NCBI RefSeq assembly: GCF_016807185.1
Contig: NZ_JAEVYN010000001.1
Coordinates: forward strand, 372,001-436,000
DNA length: 64,000 nucleotides
Reading direction: 5' to 3'
Source: Leptolyngbya sp. Cla-17
GTDB lineage: Bacteria > Cyanobacteriota > Cyanobacteriia > Leptolyngbyales > Leptolyngbyaceae
Position numbers and translations under genes: made by a program. Numbering within the stretch: the first letter of the stretch is position 1; every line of letters starts with the position of its first letter. Below, piece by piece: positions 35,505-45,131 of the stretch. The notes below the pieces were generated by a model. The model was not told where the DNA came from and made no database searches. It was given only the letters and a program-made list of their open reading frames with translations.

Positions 35505-37091
35505 ATGACTATGAGCAGTGCCGTTTCCCATGCTCTCATTTTGAATCGGGTCAGGTTGACCTTAGGCGAGATAGCTACGCTTTCTCAGCGGCAGCAGTGG
35601 CAGCGACGGCTCGACAGTGCCCTCAATCGGGTGTGTCTCTACCCAGATCTGCCACCCCAGGCTATTTTGGTCGTTCGCCACTTGCCCGATCCCCAACCCG
35701 GTAGCCTGCTGACAGACAACCTCTGGCGTGGTCTGCGCGACTGGGAACAAGCCGCCCAAAATGCCCTTAACGATTGCTGGCACACCGCCGTTCGTCCCGC
35801 GCAAACGCCCGTATCGTCTACAGCCAATAGCGTCTGGTTTGCTGACCCGGCAGAATGGTTAGCCTGCTTAGCTTGGGATGTTTATCGGGGCATTGCAGGC
35901 GATCGCTGGTGGTGGCAAACCGCTCTCCGCCCCCATACCCAGCGCAACCGCGCTGAGACGCTGTTTCAGCTTTGGCGAGAAGACGCACAATGGCTCCCCG
36001 CTGCCCTAACCTTGCTGCTACGTCATCCCAGTTCCAGCATGGTCACTTTACTGGCTGCACTGACAGACACCCAGGCGAGGCAACTGCGAGCGCAGGTTCT
36101 CCAAGTCTATCAATGCCCCCTTCCGACTCTCGCAGCACCAGCACCCGTCCTCCCTTTCCTCATCCTTGCGCTACAGCCTTATCTGTCGCCTCCGGTGCGC
36201 CGCTTCCTGCCGTCCCTCCCACTCGAAACCCAGGCATTGCTTGCGGTTTGCCTGACTCTCCCCCATACCGCTCAGTTTCTCGACGTGGCTTTAACGACAT
36301 TGCCCAAGGCTACAACGGCGATCGCTGAACTATCCACGCAACCCCAACCGCTTGATGAACCCCCGACTGCTTTACCAGAACCCGCTGCCCCGAAAGCAGT
36401 GTCTCCCCCCGCTCCTACCGTCCCTCGCTCCTCTGTACCCAAAATTGTGGCGATTCAAAGCACGCCTTTCGATGGGCAATCGATGCCTGAGGGCATCGAT
36501 CGCCCTCAGGCAACCGATGCGGCTTCAGCCTCTCCCTCAACCCTACCCCTTACCCCTTCGCCTGATTCTGCCCCAGATGCCTCCGTGGATGTTCCCGTCC
36601 TCGACCCTCCCTTCTTTTTCACCACTGATTTAAACCTGGAGGCAGAACAGGGCGTCGCTACGGCTGTGGGTGGCCTGTGGTATCTGGTGAACGTTCTCGT
36701 TGGCCTAAACTGGCCGGGGCGCACACCAACGCTGACTCCCTGGCACCAGCTTTCTGCCCTAGCGCAATCCTTGTTACCAGAAGTCCCGCTCGACCCGGTC
36801 TGGGGACTGTTGGCCGAGCTGGCGGGGGAGCCTGTTCCCGATGCTGTGCTTGCTCAATGGCAGGAAATGGCGTTGGAGCAGGTGTATGCCTATCTAGCAG
36901 AGCGGTTGGAGCAGCCCGACGCACTTTCTGGCTATCTTTTGGAACCAGCCACCCTCTACCTCACCCGCACCCATGTGGATGTGGTGTTCACTCTGGATCA
37001 AATTCGGCTAGACGTGCGGATGGCTGGGTTGGATCGCGATCCGGGCTGGGTGCCGGAGATGGCTCGGGCGATCGCATTTCACTACGAGTGA
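35505..37091 (+). CDS. cis14: injection-system tape-measure-like protein
   Basis: A 528-residue protein. Its C-terminus YLTRTHVDVVFTLDQIRLDVRMAGLDRDPGWVPEMARAIAFHYE matches the end of CIS tape-measure proteins (CIS_TMP family), where an HVD motif, an AGLDRDPGWVP block and a final aromatic strand are typical. The N-terminus (ALILNRVRLTLGEIATLSQRQQWQRRLDSAL) fits the family start. The middle is rich in proline and alanine. Tape-measure proteins set tube length and help assembly. The ATG at 35505 has no strong ribosome site; 35511 is an alternative. The next gene follows after nine bases. Confidence 0.75.
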   Translation: MTMSSAVSHALILNRVRLTLGEIATLSQRQQWQRRLDSALNRVCLYPDLPPQAILVVRHLPDPQPGSLLTDNLWRGLRDWEQAAQNALNDCWHTAVRPAQTPVSSTANSVWFADPAEWLACLAWDVYRGIAGDRWWWQTALRPHTQRNRAETLFQLWREDAQWLPAALTLLLRHPSSSMVTLLAALTDTQARQLRAQVLQVYQCPLPTLAAPAPVLPFLILALQPYLSPPVRRFLPSLPLETQALLAVCLTLPHTAQFLDVALTTLPKATTAIAELSTQPQPLDEPPTALPEPAAPKAVSPPAPTVPRSSVPKIVAIQSTPFDGQSMPEGIDRPQATDAASASPSTLPLTPSPDSAPDASVDVPVLDPPFFFTTDLNLEAEQGVATAVGGLWYLVNVLVGLNWPGRTPTLTPWHQLSALAQSLLPEVPLDPVWGLLAELAGEPVPDAVLAQWQEMALEQVYAYLAERLEQPDALSGYLLEPATLYLTRTHVDVVFTLDQIRLDVRMAGLDRDPGWVPEMARAIAFHYE

Positions 37092-37100
37092 GGCAGGCCA

Positions 37101-39161
37101 ATGGCAGAAGCACCAACTCCCAAAATCCACATCGAGCGTTGGCTGCAACGGACGATCGTCCATGTTGCAGCCTACCTGAGCGTGGTGGGAGGGGAGGATA
37201 TTTTAGAGCAATACAACTTTCTGAAGCCCTACCTTGACCCTGTGTTTGAGAGCTTTCGTGTCAGATTTCCGGAGCTGACGGCTCTCTCTGCGATCGACCA
37301 AAAATTTCAAGCCATCTTTGAGCGGGATGAACGAGCCAGCCAAACCGAAACCTTACCCCTCGTGCGACTGCAGCAAGCCGGGTTAAGCACCGCCCATCTG
37401 CGGGTACTGCTGCTGATCGCCCTAGTGGAAGTCGATGCTCGGTTTGGTACGGTCTACAGCGTTTTGCACCCCTTTCCCGAAGAACAACGCCTCACCCTTG
37501 GGCTTTTAGACAGCTTGATGCGGTTTAATGCTCTCCAACATGAGCCGCCTGGGTGGCAGCTTGCCTTAGACCTAGAGCGGCGCGGGTTGCTCACTCTACA
37601 CTATCCAGAAAAACCCAGAGCATCCCAAGCGTTAAGCCTGCCAGGAGTAATTTGGGATGCCCTGGCAGGAGAAGCCTTCTCACCCCACCTGGCTCAGACT
37701 CCCACCGCTCGACTGTTCTACCATCCGTACAACTCGCTGAAATCCTTCCAGGATCTCCAGGGCTTGTTGCCGGGTGATATCCTGGAACGGCTGGAACGCC
37801 TCCCCGAACTCGTTCAGAGAAATCTGACCCAGGGCGTTGTCCTACGTGGAATGCGAGGATGTGGACGCTTGTGGGCGTTGGGAGCCGTCGCGCGTTCCTT
37901 GAAGATGGATGTCGTGCATGTGCAGCGACCGGATGCGATCGCCCTACCACAACTCTGCCGGTTAGTTGGTCCCCTAGCGGTGCTGCGTCGAGCGCTACCC
38001 GTGATTGAGCTGGAACCCGCTCCCGGCGAAATTGTTAATCTGCCGCCCCTAGCTGGCTATGATGGCTTGCTGGGCTTTTTGCTGAATCGAGAGGGCAGCT
38101 TGAGCGGACTGCAAGCAGAAGGCTGCATTACCTTGCAGATATCACCGCCCGACTATGCGGCTCGTCAAAAGCAATGGCAACTGGTTGTTGATGAGCATGT
38201 GCCAGAGGATACGGATATTGTTGAAACCGTCAGCCGCAACTATCATCTGACCCTAGGAGCGATCGAACAGGTCGGGCAGTTGGCTCATGCCTATGCCGCG
38301 TTGAACCAGCACGACTCGATTCAGTTCCAAGATTTGCGCGAGGCTAGTCAATCGCTCAACCAGCAAACCCTGGAAAACTTGGCGACCCGTATCCCGACCG
38401 AGATGACTTCAGGCAGTCTGGTGGTGTCCAAGACCACCCAACAAGCCCTGGATAACCTGATCCTTCGCTGCCGCTACCGAGAAAGTCTGCTGGAGCATCT
38501 CGGCGACGGCTTTATGGGCATGTCGCGAGGCGTGCGGGCGCTCTTTACCGGCACCAGCGGTACTGGCAAAACCTTGGCCGCTCGCATCATTGCCGCCAAG
38601 TTAGGGCTTGACCTTTACCGGGTCGATCTTTCCTCGGTGGTTAGCAAATATATCGGCGAAACAGAGCGTAACCTCAGCCGCCTATTTGCGCGGGCTGAGG
38701 AGCAAGATATCATTTTGCTGCTGGATGAAGGCGACTCCCTACTTACCGCTCGTACCGATGTCAAAAGCTCCACCGATCGCTATGCCAATCTGGAAACGAA
38801 TTACTTACTCCAGCGGCTGGAGCAGTATGAAGGAATCATTTTAATTACTACCAATACAGCCAGTCGCATTGATAGTGCCTTTCAACGGCGGATTGATGTG
38901 TTGATTGAGTTTGGTCTACCTGATGCTGGGCAGCGCCAGAGCCTGTGGCAGCTCCACTTACCAGCCCAGCATCAAGTGAGTCAAGCATTGCTCCATCGCG
39001 TATCGCTGCGATGCGAACTCACCGGCGGACAAATTCGCAATGGGGTACTCCATGCTTCTCTGCTGGCTTTTCAGCATGCTTCGCCGCTCAACGATGAGTT
39101 TCTCACCGAGGGCATTCACCGGGAATACACCAAGATGGGGGCGGTATCGCCTCTGCACTAG
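37101..39161 (+). CDS. cis15: AAA+ ATPase of the injection system (Pvc15-like)
   Basis: A 686-residue protein whose C-terminal third is an AAA+ domain: Walker A GTSGTGKT at residues 484-491, KYIGETERNLSRLFARAE, Walker B IILLLDEGDSLL near 540, and sensor ILITTNTASRIDSAFQRRID. The N-terminal region is helical with no recognised domain. Afp15/Pvc15 ATPases are needed for assembly or cargo loading of extracellular injection systems. A purine-rich AGGCAGGCC precedes the ATG. The gene lies between the tape-measure and effector genes, which favours a loading role. Confidence 0.92.
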   Translation: MAEAPTPKIHIERWLQRTIVHVAAYLSVVGGEDILEQYNFLKPYLDPVFESFRVRFPELTALSAIDQKFQAIFERDERASQTETLPLVRLQQAGLSTAHLRVLLLIALVEVDARFGTVYSVLHPFPEEQRLTLGLLDSLMRFNALQHEPPGWQLALDLERRGLLTLHYPEKPRASQALSLPGVIWDALAGEAFSPHLAQTPTARLFYHPYNSLKSFQDLQGLLPGDILERLERLPELVQRNLTQGVVLRGMRGCGRLWALGAVARSLKMDVVHVQRPDAIALPQLCRLVGPLAVLRRALPVIELEPAPGEIVNLPPLAGYDGLLGFLLNREGSLSGLQAEGCITLQISPPDYAARQKQWQLVVDEHVPEDTDIVETVSRNYHLTLGAIEQVGQLAHAYAALNQHDSIQFQDLREASQSLNQQTLENLATRIPTEMTSGSLVVSKTTQQALDNLILRCRYRESLLEHLGDGFMGMSRGVRALFTGTSGTGKTLAARIIAAKLGLDLYRVDLSSVVSKYIGETERNLSRLFARAEEQDIILLLDEGDSLLTARTDVKSSTDRYANLETNYLLQRLEQYEGIILITTNTASRIDSAFQRRIDVLIEFGLPDAGQRQSLWQLHLPAQHQVSQALLHRVSLRCELTGGQIRNGVLHASLLAFQHASPLNDEFLTEGIHREYTKMGAVSPLH

Positions 39162-39175
39162 CGAGATTCTCAGCA

Positions 39176-42100
39176 ATGGTACATTTGGCAGAACGCACCA
39201 AACGCCGCAAGACAAACGAAAGCCATGCTGGGCAGCATGACTCCTCTAAGCCGTCACGCCTGCCAATTTCTCCCTTAGCGATGCGATCGCCCCTCGTGCA
39301 GCCCAAATTAACCGTCAACCAACCGGGCGATAAATTCGAGCAAGAAGCCGACACCGTTGCCAGCGCGGTGATGCGTACCCCGGTTCCTCTGCCCCAGCCG
39401 GATGATAACCGGGCTAGTATTCAGCGCATGGCAGCGGCCCCAACAGAAGAGAATGCGGTGCAACGACAAACAGCACCGAAGGAAGAAACCGTCCAGCGGC
39501 AATCGCTCCCCGAAGATAAGATCCAGCGGCTGGCCACCGAGGAAGTGCCCGTCCAGCGCAAAGGCGACGGCAGTCCTAGAGTTTCCACCAGCACTGTCAG
39601 CACCATTCACAACCCTGGCTCTGGTTCTCCCCTACCCAGCAGTGTGCGGCACCGGGTAGAACCCCATGTGGGCGCTAATCTCAGTGGGGTGCGAGTGCAC
39701 ACAGGCCCCAGCGCCCAGCGTGCCGCTGCTAGCCTCAACGCCCGCGCCTTTACCCACGGCAATAATATTTTCCTGAATCGGGCGGAGTCGAGCAGCAACC
39801 TGGGGCTGATGGCGCATGAATCAACCCATGTGGTGCAGCAGGGAGCGGCTCCGATTCAACGGCAGCCTCTAGACCAGGGACACTCACCGATTCACTCCAG
39901 CTCCCCACCTTCTATCCAACGGCTCTTACCTAGCATCGTCTTAAGTGAACTGGATGACTACGCTCGCCAGATTCCTGGCTACACCCTATTTACCGTCATT
40001 ATCGGTTTTAACCCCCTAAAGGGCGAAGATGTTGCCCGCAACGCCACAAACCTGTTGGCTGGACTGATGGGTTTGGTGCCCTTCGGCACCTATGTATTTG
40101 ACAAACTGCAAGAGCACGGCATTTTGCAATCGGCCTTTACTTGGGTAAAGGGTGAACTCAACCGCCTAGATCTCTCCGTCGAACGGATTGAGCGCACCCT
40201 GAATGCTGCGTGGACTGATGTGCGGTTGGCTGAAGGGTTTGACTACAACCTGGCCGTTCTGCGTCGCCATTTTGGTGGGCTTTATAACGATGTTGTAGCC
40301 TTTGCCACGTCCCTGGTTAACCACATTATCGAGTTGATTAAAGAAGCGGTCGTTGGGGTTGCGGAAGGATTGCTGGCGGAAAATCGAGCCTGGGCACTGA
40401 TTAAAAAGATTCTGCATCACGACCCCCTCAGAGATCAGCCTGTTAACGCAACTACCGTTGAAATTCTAGAGGACTTCCTTCGCCTCATCGGTAAAGAGCA
40501 AGAACTGGAGCAAATGCGATCGCGGGGCACGCTGGAAGAAACGGCTGCCTGGATTGATACCCAGATTGGCACGTTCATGTCTTTGCTGGGTGAATTGCGA
40601 GGATTGTTTACAGAAGCCTGGAATGCGATTCAGCCTGAGAATCTGCCCCAACTCAGAACCAACTTGCAAAGTCTGGTCAGTCGAGCCGGTGGCTTCCTGG
40701 TCAGAGTTGGAACCTTTGCCATCACCGTGGCAGCAAAGGTGTTAGAGCTGATCAAGCATGTGCTGTTGGGTTTGTTGCGCGACCATGCCAGAGGAGTTCC
40801 GGGTTATCCGTTGCTGACGGTGCTGCTGGGCAAAGATCCGTTTACTCAAGAGGAGGTGCCCCGCAATGCCACCAACCTGATTCGGGGCTTTATGAGCCTG
40901 ATGCCCAATGGTGAGCAGCAGTTCCAGCAAATGCAAGAAACTGGGGTGATTCCTGAGGCGGCTCAGCGGATTGAAACAGCCATGACCACCTTGGGCATTA
41001 CCTGGCCATTTGTGCAGCAGCTTTTCATCGACATCTGGAATTCTTTCACCATCGAGGATTTGCTCCATCCGATCGATGCCTTTATCCGCATTCTGACGAA
41101 GTTTGAGGAGCCGCTTAGTCGCCTGTTCACTTTTGTGATTGAAGTGATCAAGGTGGTGCTGGAATTGGCGCTGAAGCTGATGAACTTTCCCACCGACTTG
41201 ATTGGCAGCATCATTGCCAATGCTATGCAAGCGATCGATGACATTCAGCGTGACCCAGTCGGTTTCTTGCTCAACCTCTTAGCTGCTGTGAAGCTGGGCT
41301 TTAACAAATTCCTTGACAATATCCTGACTCACTTGCTGAACGGTTTAACGAACTGGCTCTTTGGCCAACTCAGCACAGCGGGGATTCATCCTCCGGCTGA
41401 CCTTAGCCTCGGCTCCATTCTCGATCTGGTGCTTCAGATCCTGGGACTCACCGTCGATCGCCTGTGGGAAAAACTGGGTGAACGGATTGGACAAGAAAAC
41501 GTCACCCGCATTCGTGGGGCGATTGACCGACTAACCGGCATCTGGACTTTCGTGAAAGATGTGCAGGAGCAAGGCATCGCCGCTGTCTGGAAATACATCG
41601 AGTCGCAGATCAGCAACCTATGGAGCACGGTACTGGAGCAGGTAGAGAGCTGGGTGATGACCCAAGTGATTCAAAAGGTCACAGCAAAATTACTGAGTAT
41701 GCTCGACCCAACGGGCATTATGGCGGTCGTCAACAGTTTTATCGCCTTCTTCAATGCCATCCAATCGGCGATCGAGTACTTCCGCCAAATCCTCGAAATC
41801 GTCAACTCCTTTGTTTCTACTGTGGCTGAAATTGCCAGAGGCAGCATCGAGGGCGCAGCCCAGTTCTTAGAGAATACGCTGGCTCAAAGTTTACCCGTGG
41901 CGATCGGCTTCCTGGCGAATCAGGTGGGCTTAGGCAATCTAGGCGAACGCATTGCTGAAATTATTGGAAGCATCCGCGAACTAATCGATCGCGCCCTGAA
42001 CTGGCTGATGGATCAAGCCATGAACTTAGGACGAGCAGTGTTGCGATCGCTCGGTTTTGGTTCGCAGGAAGGGGCAGCATCAGGCGATGTTAAGGATCAA

Positions 42101-42937
42101 GCAGGACAAGCTGTCCAGCAACAAATTGGAAAGGGTAAATCTCAGGAAGAAATTGAAGCAATTGGCACACGGGTTCTTAATCAATTCCGATCTCAAGGAT
42201 TGAGTTCTCTTGCCCTTCGCAGAAATGATGCAGGTGAATTCGCTCTCTATGCCGCTGCAAGTCCGGAGAAGAAAGTACTTGATCTCATGACCCCTGATCG
42301 AGCTGGGGAGAATTATGCAGCTTCTATGACTGCCCGAATCACAATTGCCAATCCCCGCGAAGGTCTAGACATTTCAGAGTCGCGTTGGGAAGATGCACGA
42401 GAACGTCCGCAGGGGGCTGCTACAGTGGAGGAATTCCTCAAAAAACAAGCTCAAATGCCTGTTATTGGTCAAGGCTATCGTGAACGTCGGGGTGCCCAGC
42501 CTGTTGTAACCTCATTAATCGTAGCAAGACCCCAGGAAGGAGCAAACGAGATTCTTCTACGAACCTTTAGTGGAGGTGGGCGAATTAGAGGGAGAACTAC
42601 CGATAACTCTTCCCATGCAGAAGTTCGGTTAAAGGAGTTTTTGCAAAACCGAGCAGCTTGGACGAGTCGTATTTCAAAAATTGAGCTTCATATCAATTTT
42701 AGTCCATGCCGACTTTGTGGAGAGCAAAGGGAAACCATGAGAGGAATCCGAGCCATGCTAACGGGCATAAGTGACATAAGTAATGCAATTTTATCTTGGG
42801 ATACTTGGTACGATGACAGCCATATAGGCACTAGAGCTGAGGATATTTCCCATCTCAGACAACATTGGACTATCTCAGGTCCAATGCCCTCCAATGTTGA
42901 AAATGCATCGGAAAAACTTGTACCAGCATCTTCGTGA
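39176..42937 (+). CDS. DUF4157 protein with C-terminal deaminase-like toxin domain (effector candidate)
   Basis: A 1253-residue protein. The N-terminal low-complexity region leads to a DUF4157 domain (PLPSSVRHRVEPHVGANLSGVRVHTG) with the metalloprotease-like motif HESTH at residues 214-218; DUF4157 is a recurrent marker of CIS cargo. A long helical, partly amphipathic middle (250-950) contains a duplicated module. The last 200 residues differ in composition and carry HAEVRL (H1147-A-E1149) and SPCRLC (C1178, C1181), the zinc-site pattern of the nucleic-acid/nucleotide deaminase superfamily used by polymorphic toxins. No immunity gene is visible downstream. Role as injected effector is inferred from motifs and position behind the loading ATPase. 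Confidence 0.82.
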   Translation: MVHLAERTKRRKTNESHAGQHDSSKPSRLPISPLAMRSPLVQPKLTVNQPGDKFEQEADTVASAVMRTPVPLPQPDDNRASIQRMAAAPTEENAVQRQTAPKEETVQRQSLPEDKIQRLATEEVPVQRKGDGSPRVSTSTVSTIHNPGSGSPLPSSVRHRVEPHVGANLSGVRVHTGPSAQRAAASLNARAFTHGNNIFLNRAESSSNLGLMAHESTHVVQQGAAPIQRQPLDQGHSPIHSSSPPSIQRLLPSIVLSELDDYARQIPGYTLFTVIIGFNPLKGEDVARNATNLLAGLMGLVPFGTYVFDKLQEHGILQSAFTWVKGELNRLDLSVERIERTLNAAWTDVRLAEGFDYNLAVLRRHFGGLYNDVVAFATSLVNHIIELIKEAVVGVAEGLLAENRAWALIKKILHHDPLRDQPVNATTVEILEDFLRLIGKEQELEQMRSRGTLEETAAWIDTQIGTFMSLLGELRGLFTEAWNAIQPENLPQLRTNLQSLVSRAGGFLVRVGTFAITVAAKVLELIKHVLLGLLRDHARGVPGYPLLTVLLGKDPFTQEEVPRNATNLIRGFMSLMPNGEQQFQQMQETGVIPEAAQRIETAMTTLGITWPFVQQLFIDIWNSFTIEDLLHPIDAFIRILTKFEEPLSRLFTFVIEVIKVVLELALKLMNFPTDLIGSIIANAMQAIDDIQRDPVGFLLNLLAAVKLGFNKFLDNILTHLLNGLTNWLFGQLSTAGIHPPADLSLGSILDLVLQILGLTVDRLWEKLGERIGQENVTRIRGAIDRLTGIWTFVKDVQEQGIAAVWKYIESQISNLWSTVLEQVESWVMTQVIQKVTAKLLSMLDPTGIMAVVNSFIAFFNAIQSAIEYFRQILEIVNSFVSTVAEIARGSIEGAAQFLENTLAQSLPVAIGFLANQVGLGNLGERIAEIIGSIRELIDRALNWLMDQAMNLGRAVLRSLGFGSQEGAASGDVKDQAGQAVQQQIGKGKSQEEIEAIGTRVLNQFRSQGLSSLALRRNDAGEFALYAAASPEKKVLDLMTPDRAGENYAASMTARITIANPREGLDISESRWEDARERPQGAATVEEFLKKQAQMPVIGQGYRERRGAQPVVTSLIVARPQEGANEILLRTFSGGGRIRGRTTDNSSHAEVRLKEFLQNRAAWTSRISKIELHINFSPCRLCGEQRETMRGIRAMLTGISDISNAILSWDTWYDDSHIGTRAEDISHLRQHWTISGPMPSNVENASEKLVPASS

Positions 42938-43376
42938 GTAGTGTGATCGCTTGTCTTGTGAACTGAATTCGCGGGAGCTAATTCAGCAAGTCCCACCCAA
43001 AGCATAGTGTGATCGAGGAGAGGATGGCGATCATCTGTTGAGAAACCTGCAAGGGCGATCGCTTGGATCAAAAGTAGGCGATCGGGCAGGGGTAAAAAGG
43101 GCGATCTCCGTGGGTGAAAAGGAGGGGCGATGATCGCTTGGATTGAGAATGGGCGATTGGGCAGGAGGGAAAAAGGGGATGGGAGTTGATGCAGAGGAGG
43201 GGCGATCGGTCAAATCAAGCAAGATGACCTACTTTGAGTCACAAAATGCTCTTGGAGAAATCTTAGCTGAAGATGCAGAAGCGATCGTACAGTAGAAGAA
43301 GTAGACCAATTGGATAAGCTAAACTCAAATCAGTAATCATTCAGACCCAGTCAGAGAAGGTTAACGGCTTTTTGAG
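42938..43376. repeat. intergenic region with two degenerate tandem copies of a GCGATCG-rich unit
   Basis: No gene is supported. Two imperfect copies of a roughly 73-base unit occur at about 43053-43125 and 43126-43203; both hold GGCGAT...CGCTTGGAT, then GGCGAT(C/T)GGGCAGG and a purine-rich AAAAAGG stretch. Further single GCGATCGC-like words surround them. A 23-codon open frame starting at 43224 (MTYFESQNALGEILAEDAEA) is too short to call. The region separates the effector gene from the recombinase. Confidence 0.55.
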
Positions 43377-45104
43377 ATGCAACCTAAAACGGTCTTGGAT
43401 GTCTATCAACAATATAGAGAGACTGAAGTAGCCAAGAATTCACCTAGGTTGATTGACAATTTACGAACAATACTTAGGCGATACATCTTGCCTGTCTACA
43501 ACTTTTCAACAGCTGACCTTCGAAGTGATTTGGAAAATAGCTTAGATCAGGTTTCTTTAGACAAGTTTTTGCGAGATGCACCCCAATTTCTAGAGGATTT
43601 TAATAGCCAAAAGCACCTTCACGCTCAAAATATTGCTCCAGTCACGCTTAAAAATTACCGCTCAACGTTGCTGAGATTCCTTAATTGGATATATGACCAA
43701 GACTGGAAAACAGCACCTCCCGTAAAACCCTCTGCTAGTGTACTGGTCGACAGTCCCTCTCGAAATCAAACCCCTCAAATCTACAGCGGTCAGACACTTT
43801 CTAAGGCACGGAGGGGAGGAAAATATGCAAATGTAGAACCCTATGCTCTCAAAGAAAAGGAGCTAACAGAGAAACTCAAACAGCAACTTGAGCAACTGCA
43901 AAACTTTTGGACTAATTCCTGGAATCTTGGACTGACTGAAGAGCCTATTGATGGTTCAACCTCACAGTCATATAGAAATAGCATTCTGTGCTTTCTAGGA
44001 TGGCATCAAAACATTTTGTGCAGGGATTTGCGCTATTTCCACATCAAACAATTAATCCAGCTCGATACTCTAAAAGCATTTATTAACTGGGGTTTTCACG
44101 AACGTAGAAACAGCTACGGATGGGCTACAAATGTCGCAAATAGTACGCTTGCTATTGCAAGATACCTCTCCTCTCAAACCAAGGGGTCTCAATTTGAAAG
44201 CAAACAGAAAGCGATACAAACATATGTTCGAAATCTGAGGAGTATCTATAGGCAGTCGCCAGGATCAGACATTAGTGAAACATCGTTAGCACCCGATGAA
44301 CTAGAACAGGTTGTCTTTTATCTGAAACAGTGCTGTGCACCTCTGCATTCGTCAGGGGTAACTAGATCAGAGACAGCTATTTTGAAGTCCTGGGAACGTT
44401 ACTTGATTGTGGCTCTATTGACTTACTGCCCAATCAGCCAACGAGAGGTTCGGGAACTTGAGTGGGAGCGATCGCTCATTCGAGATTCTGAAGGATACTC
44501 GATCTATTTGCATACCACAACAAAAGCATCTGGTCGAAAATTTCGATTACCTGAGCTTTTAGTCCACGATCTGGATAAATGGCGCGAGGAATTCCACCCG
44601 GAAATCCCGGTTCAAACTAATCGTGTCTTTGTCCGATTAGGATCGGGTCGAACTCCCGAGAGCTTTGGGCAACCTCTCAATTCGAGAGATATTTCAGATT
44701 TAGTGTCAACCGCTATCTACAAGGCAACTTCTATCCTTTTTGATCAGCCTAAGCACAGTAGTACTGCATCTTTTCAAAGAACGGCGATCGCCTATCTTAA
44801 TGGCTCAATGCAGCAAGGACAGGATGTTGTTGGCGATCGCTATGGTTTGTCCAGCCTGAAACCTCAAGAACCAATATCACCGACTGCAGCTGCTATCGCT
44901 GGAATTAGTAAACCTAGGGGCGATCGCAGCAACCTGCCACCGCCGATTAAAGGAATCGTAGAAGAGTTGCATCAACCAGAAAACTCCGATTATGTATCTA
45001 ATTCCCTGAGAAGCGTTATACAAGTTGCTCAGTTCGAGCCTGAGAGAACAGACAAGCAAGAGAACGCAATTTTAGAATTGCTAGACAGCTTAGACGAGAT
45101 TTAG
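43377..45104 (+). CDS. tyrosine-recombinase-like integrase, divergent
   Basis: A 575-residue protein with the layout of a phage-type integrase: an N-terminal core-binding-like helical region (VLDVYQQYRETEVAKNSPRLIDNLRTILRRYI and TLKNYRSTLLRFLNWIYDQDW), and a C-terminal domain with LIVALLTYCPISQREVRELEWE, the usual place of the first catalytic arginine, then LHTTTKASGRKFRLPELLVHDLDKWREEF. The C-terminal HxxR and nucleophilic tyrosine are not obvious; SFQRTAIAYLNGSM may mark the region. It is either a divergent active enzyme or a degenerate one. It stands just right of the injection-system genes and could have integrated the island. Confidence 0.65.
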   Translation: MQPKTVLDVYQQYRETEVAKNSPRLIDNLRTILRRYILPVYNFSTADLRSDLENSLDQVSLDKFLRDAPQFLEDFNSQKHLHAQNIAPVTLKNYRSTLLRFLNWIYDQDWKTAPPVKPSASVLVDSPSRNQTPQIYSGQTLSKARRGGKYANVEPYALKEKELTEKLKQQLEQLQNFWTNSWNLGLTEEPIDGSTSQSYRNSILCFLGWHQNILCRDLRYFHIKQLIQLDTLKAFINWGFHERRNSYGWATNVANSTLAIARYLSSQTKGSQFESKQKAIQTYVRNLRSIYRQSPGSDISETSLAPDELEQVVFYLKQCCAPLHSSGVTRSETAILKSWERYLIVALLTYCPISQREVRELEWERSLIRDSEGYSIYLHTTTKASGRKFRLPELLVHDLDKWREEFHPEIPVQTNRVFVRLGSGRTPESFGQPLNSRDISDLVSTAIYKATSILFDQPKHSSTASFQRTAIAYLNGSMQQGQDVVGDRYGLSSLKPQEPISPTAAAIAGISKPRGDRSNLPPPIKGIVEELHQPENSDYVSNSLRSVIQVAQFEPERTDKQENAILELLDSLDEI

Positions 45105-45131
45105 CAGGAGCTATTACGGCGGATTGCAGTG

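Noticed and set aside
40742..41230. 162-codon - strand frame inside the DUF4157 gene
   Set aside because: Shadow of the helical region coded on the + strand; composition rich in His and Gln without domain similarity.
43053..43203. Possible CRISPR array
   Set aside because: Only two degenerate copies, unequal in sequence, no regular repeat-spacer alternation and no cas genes in the window.
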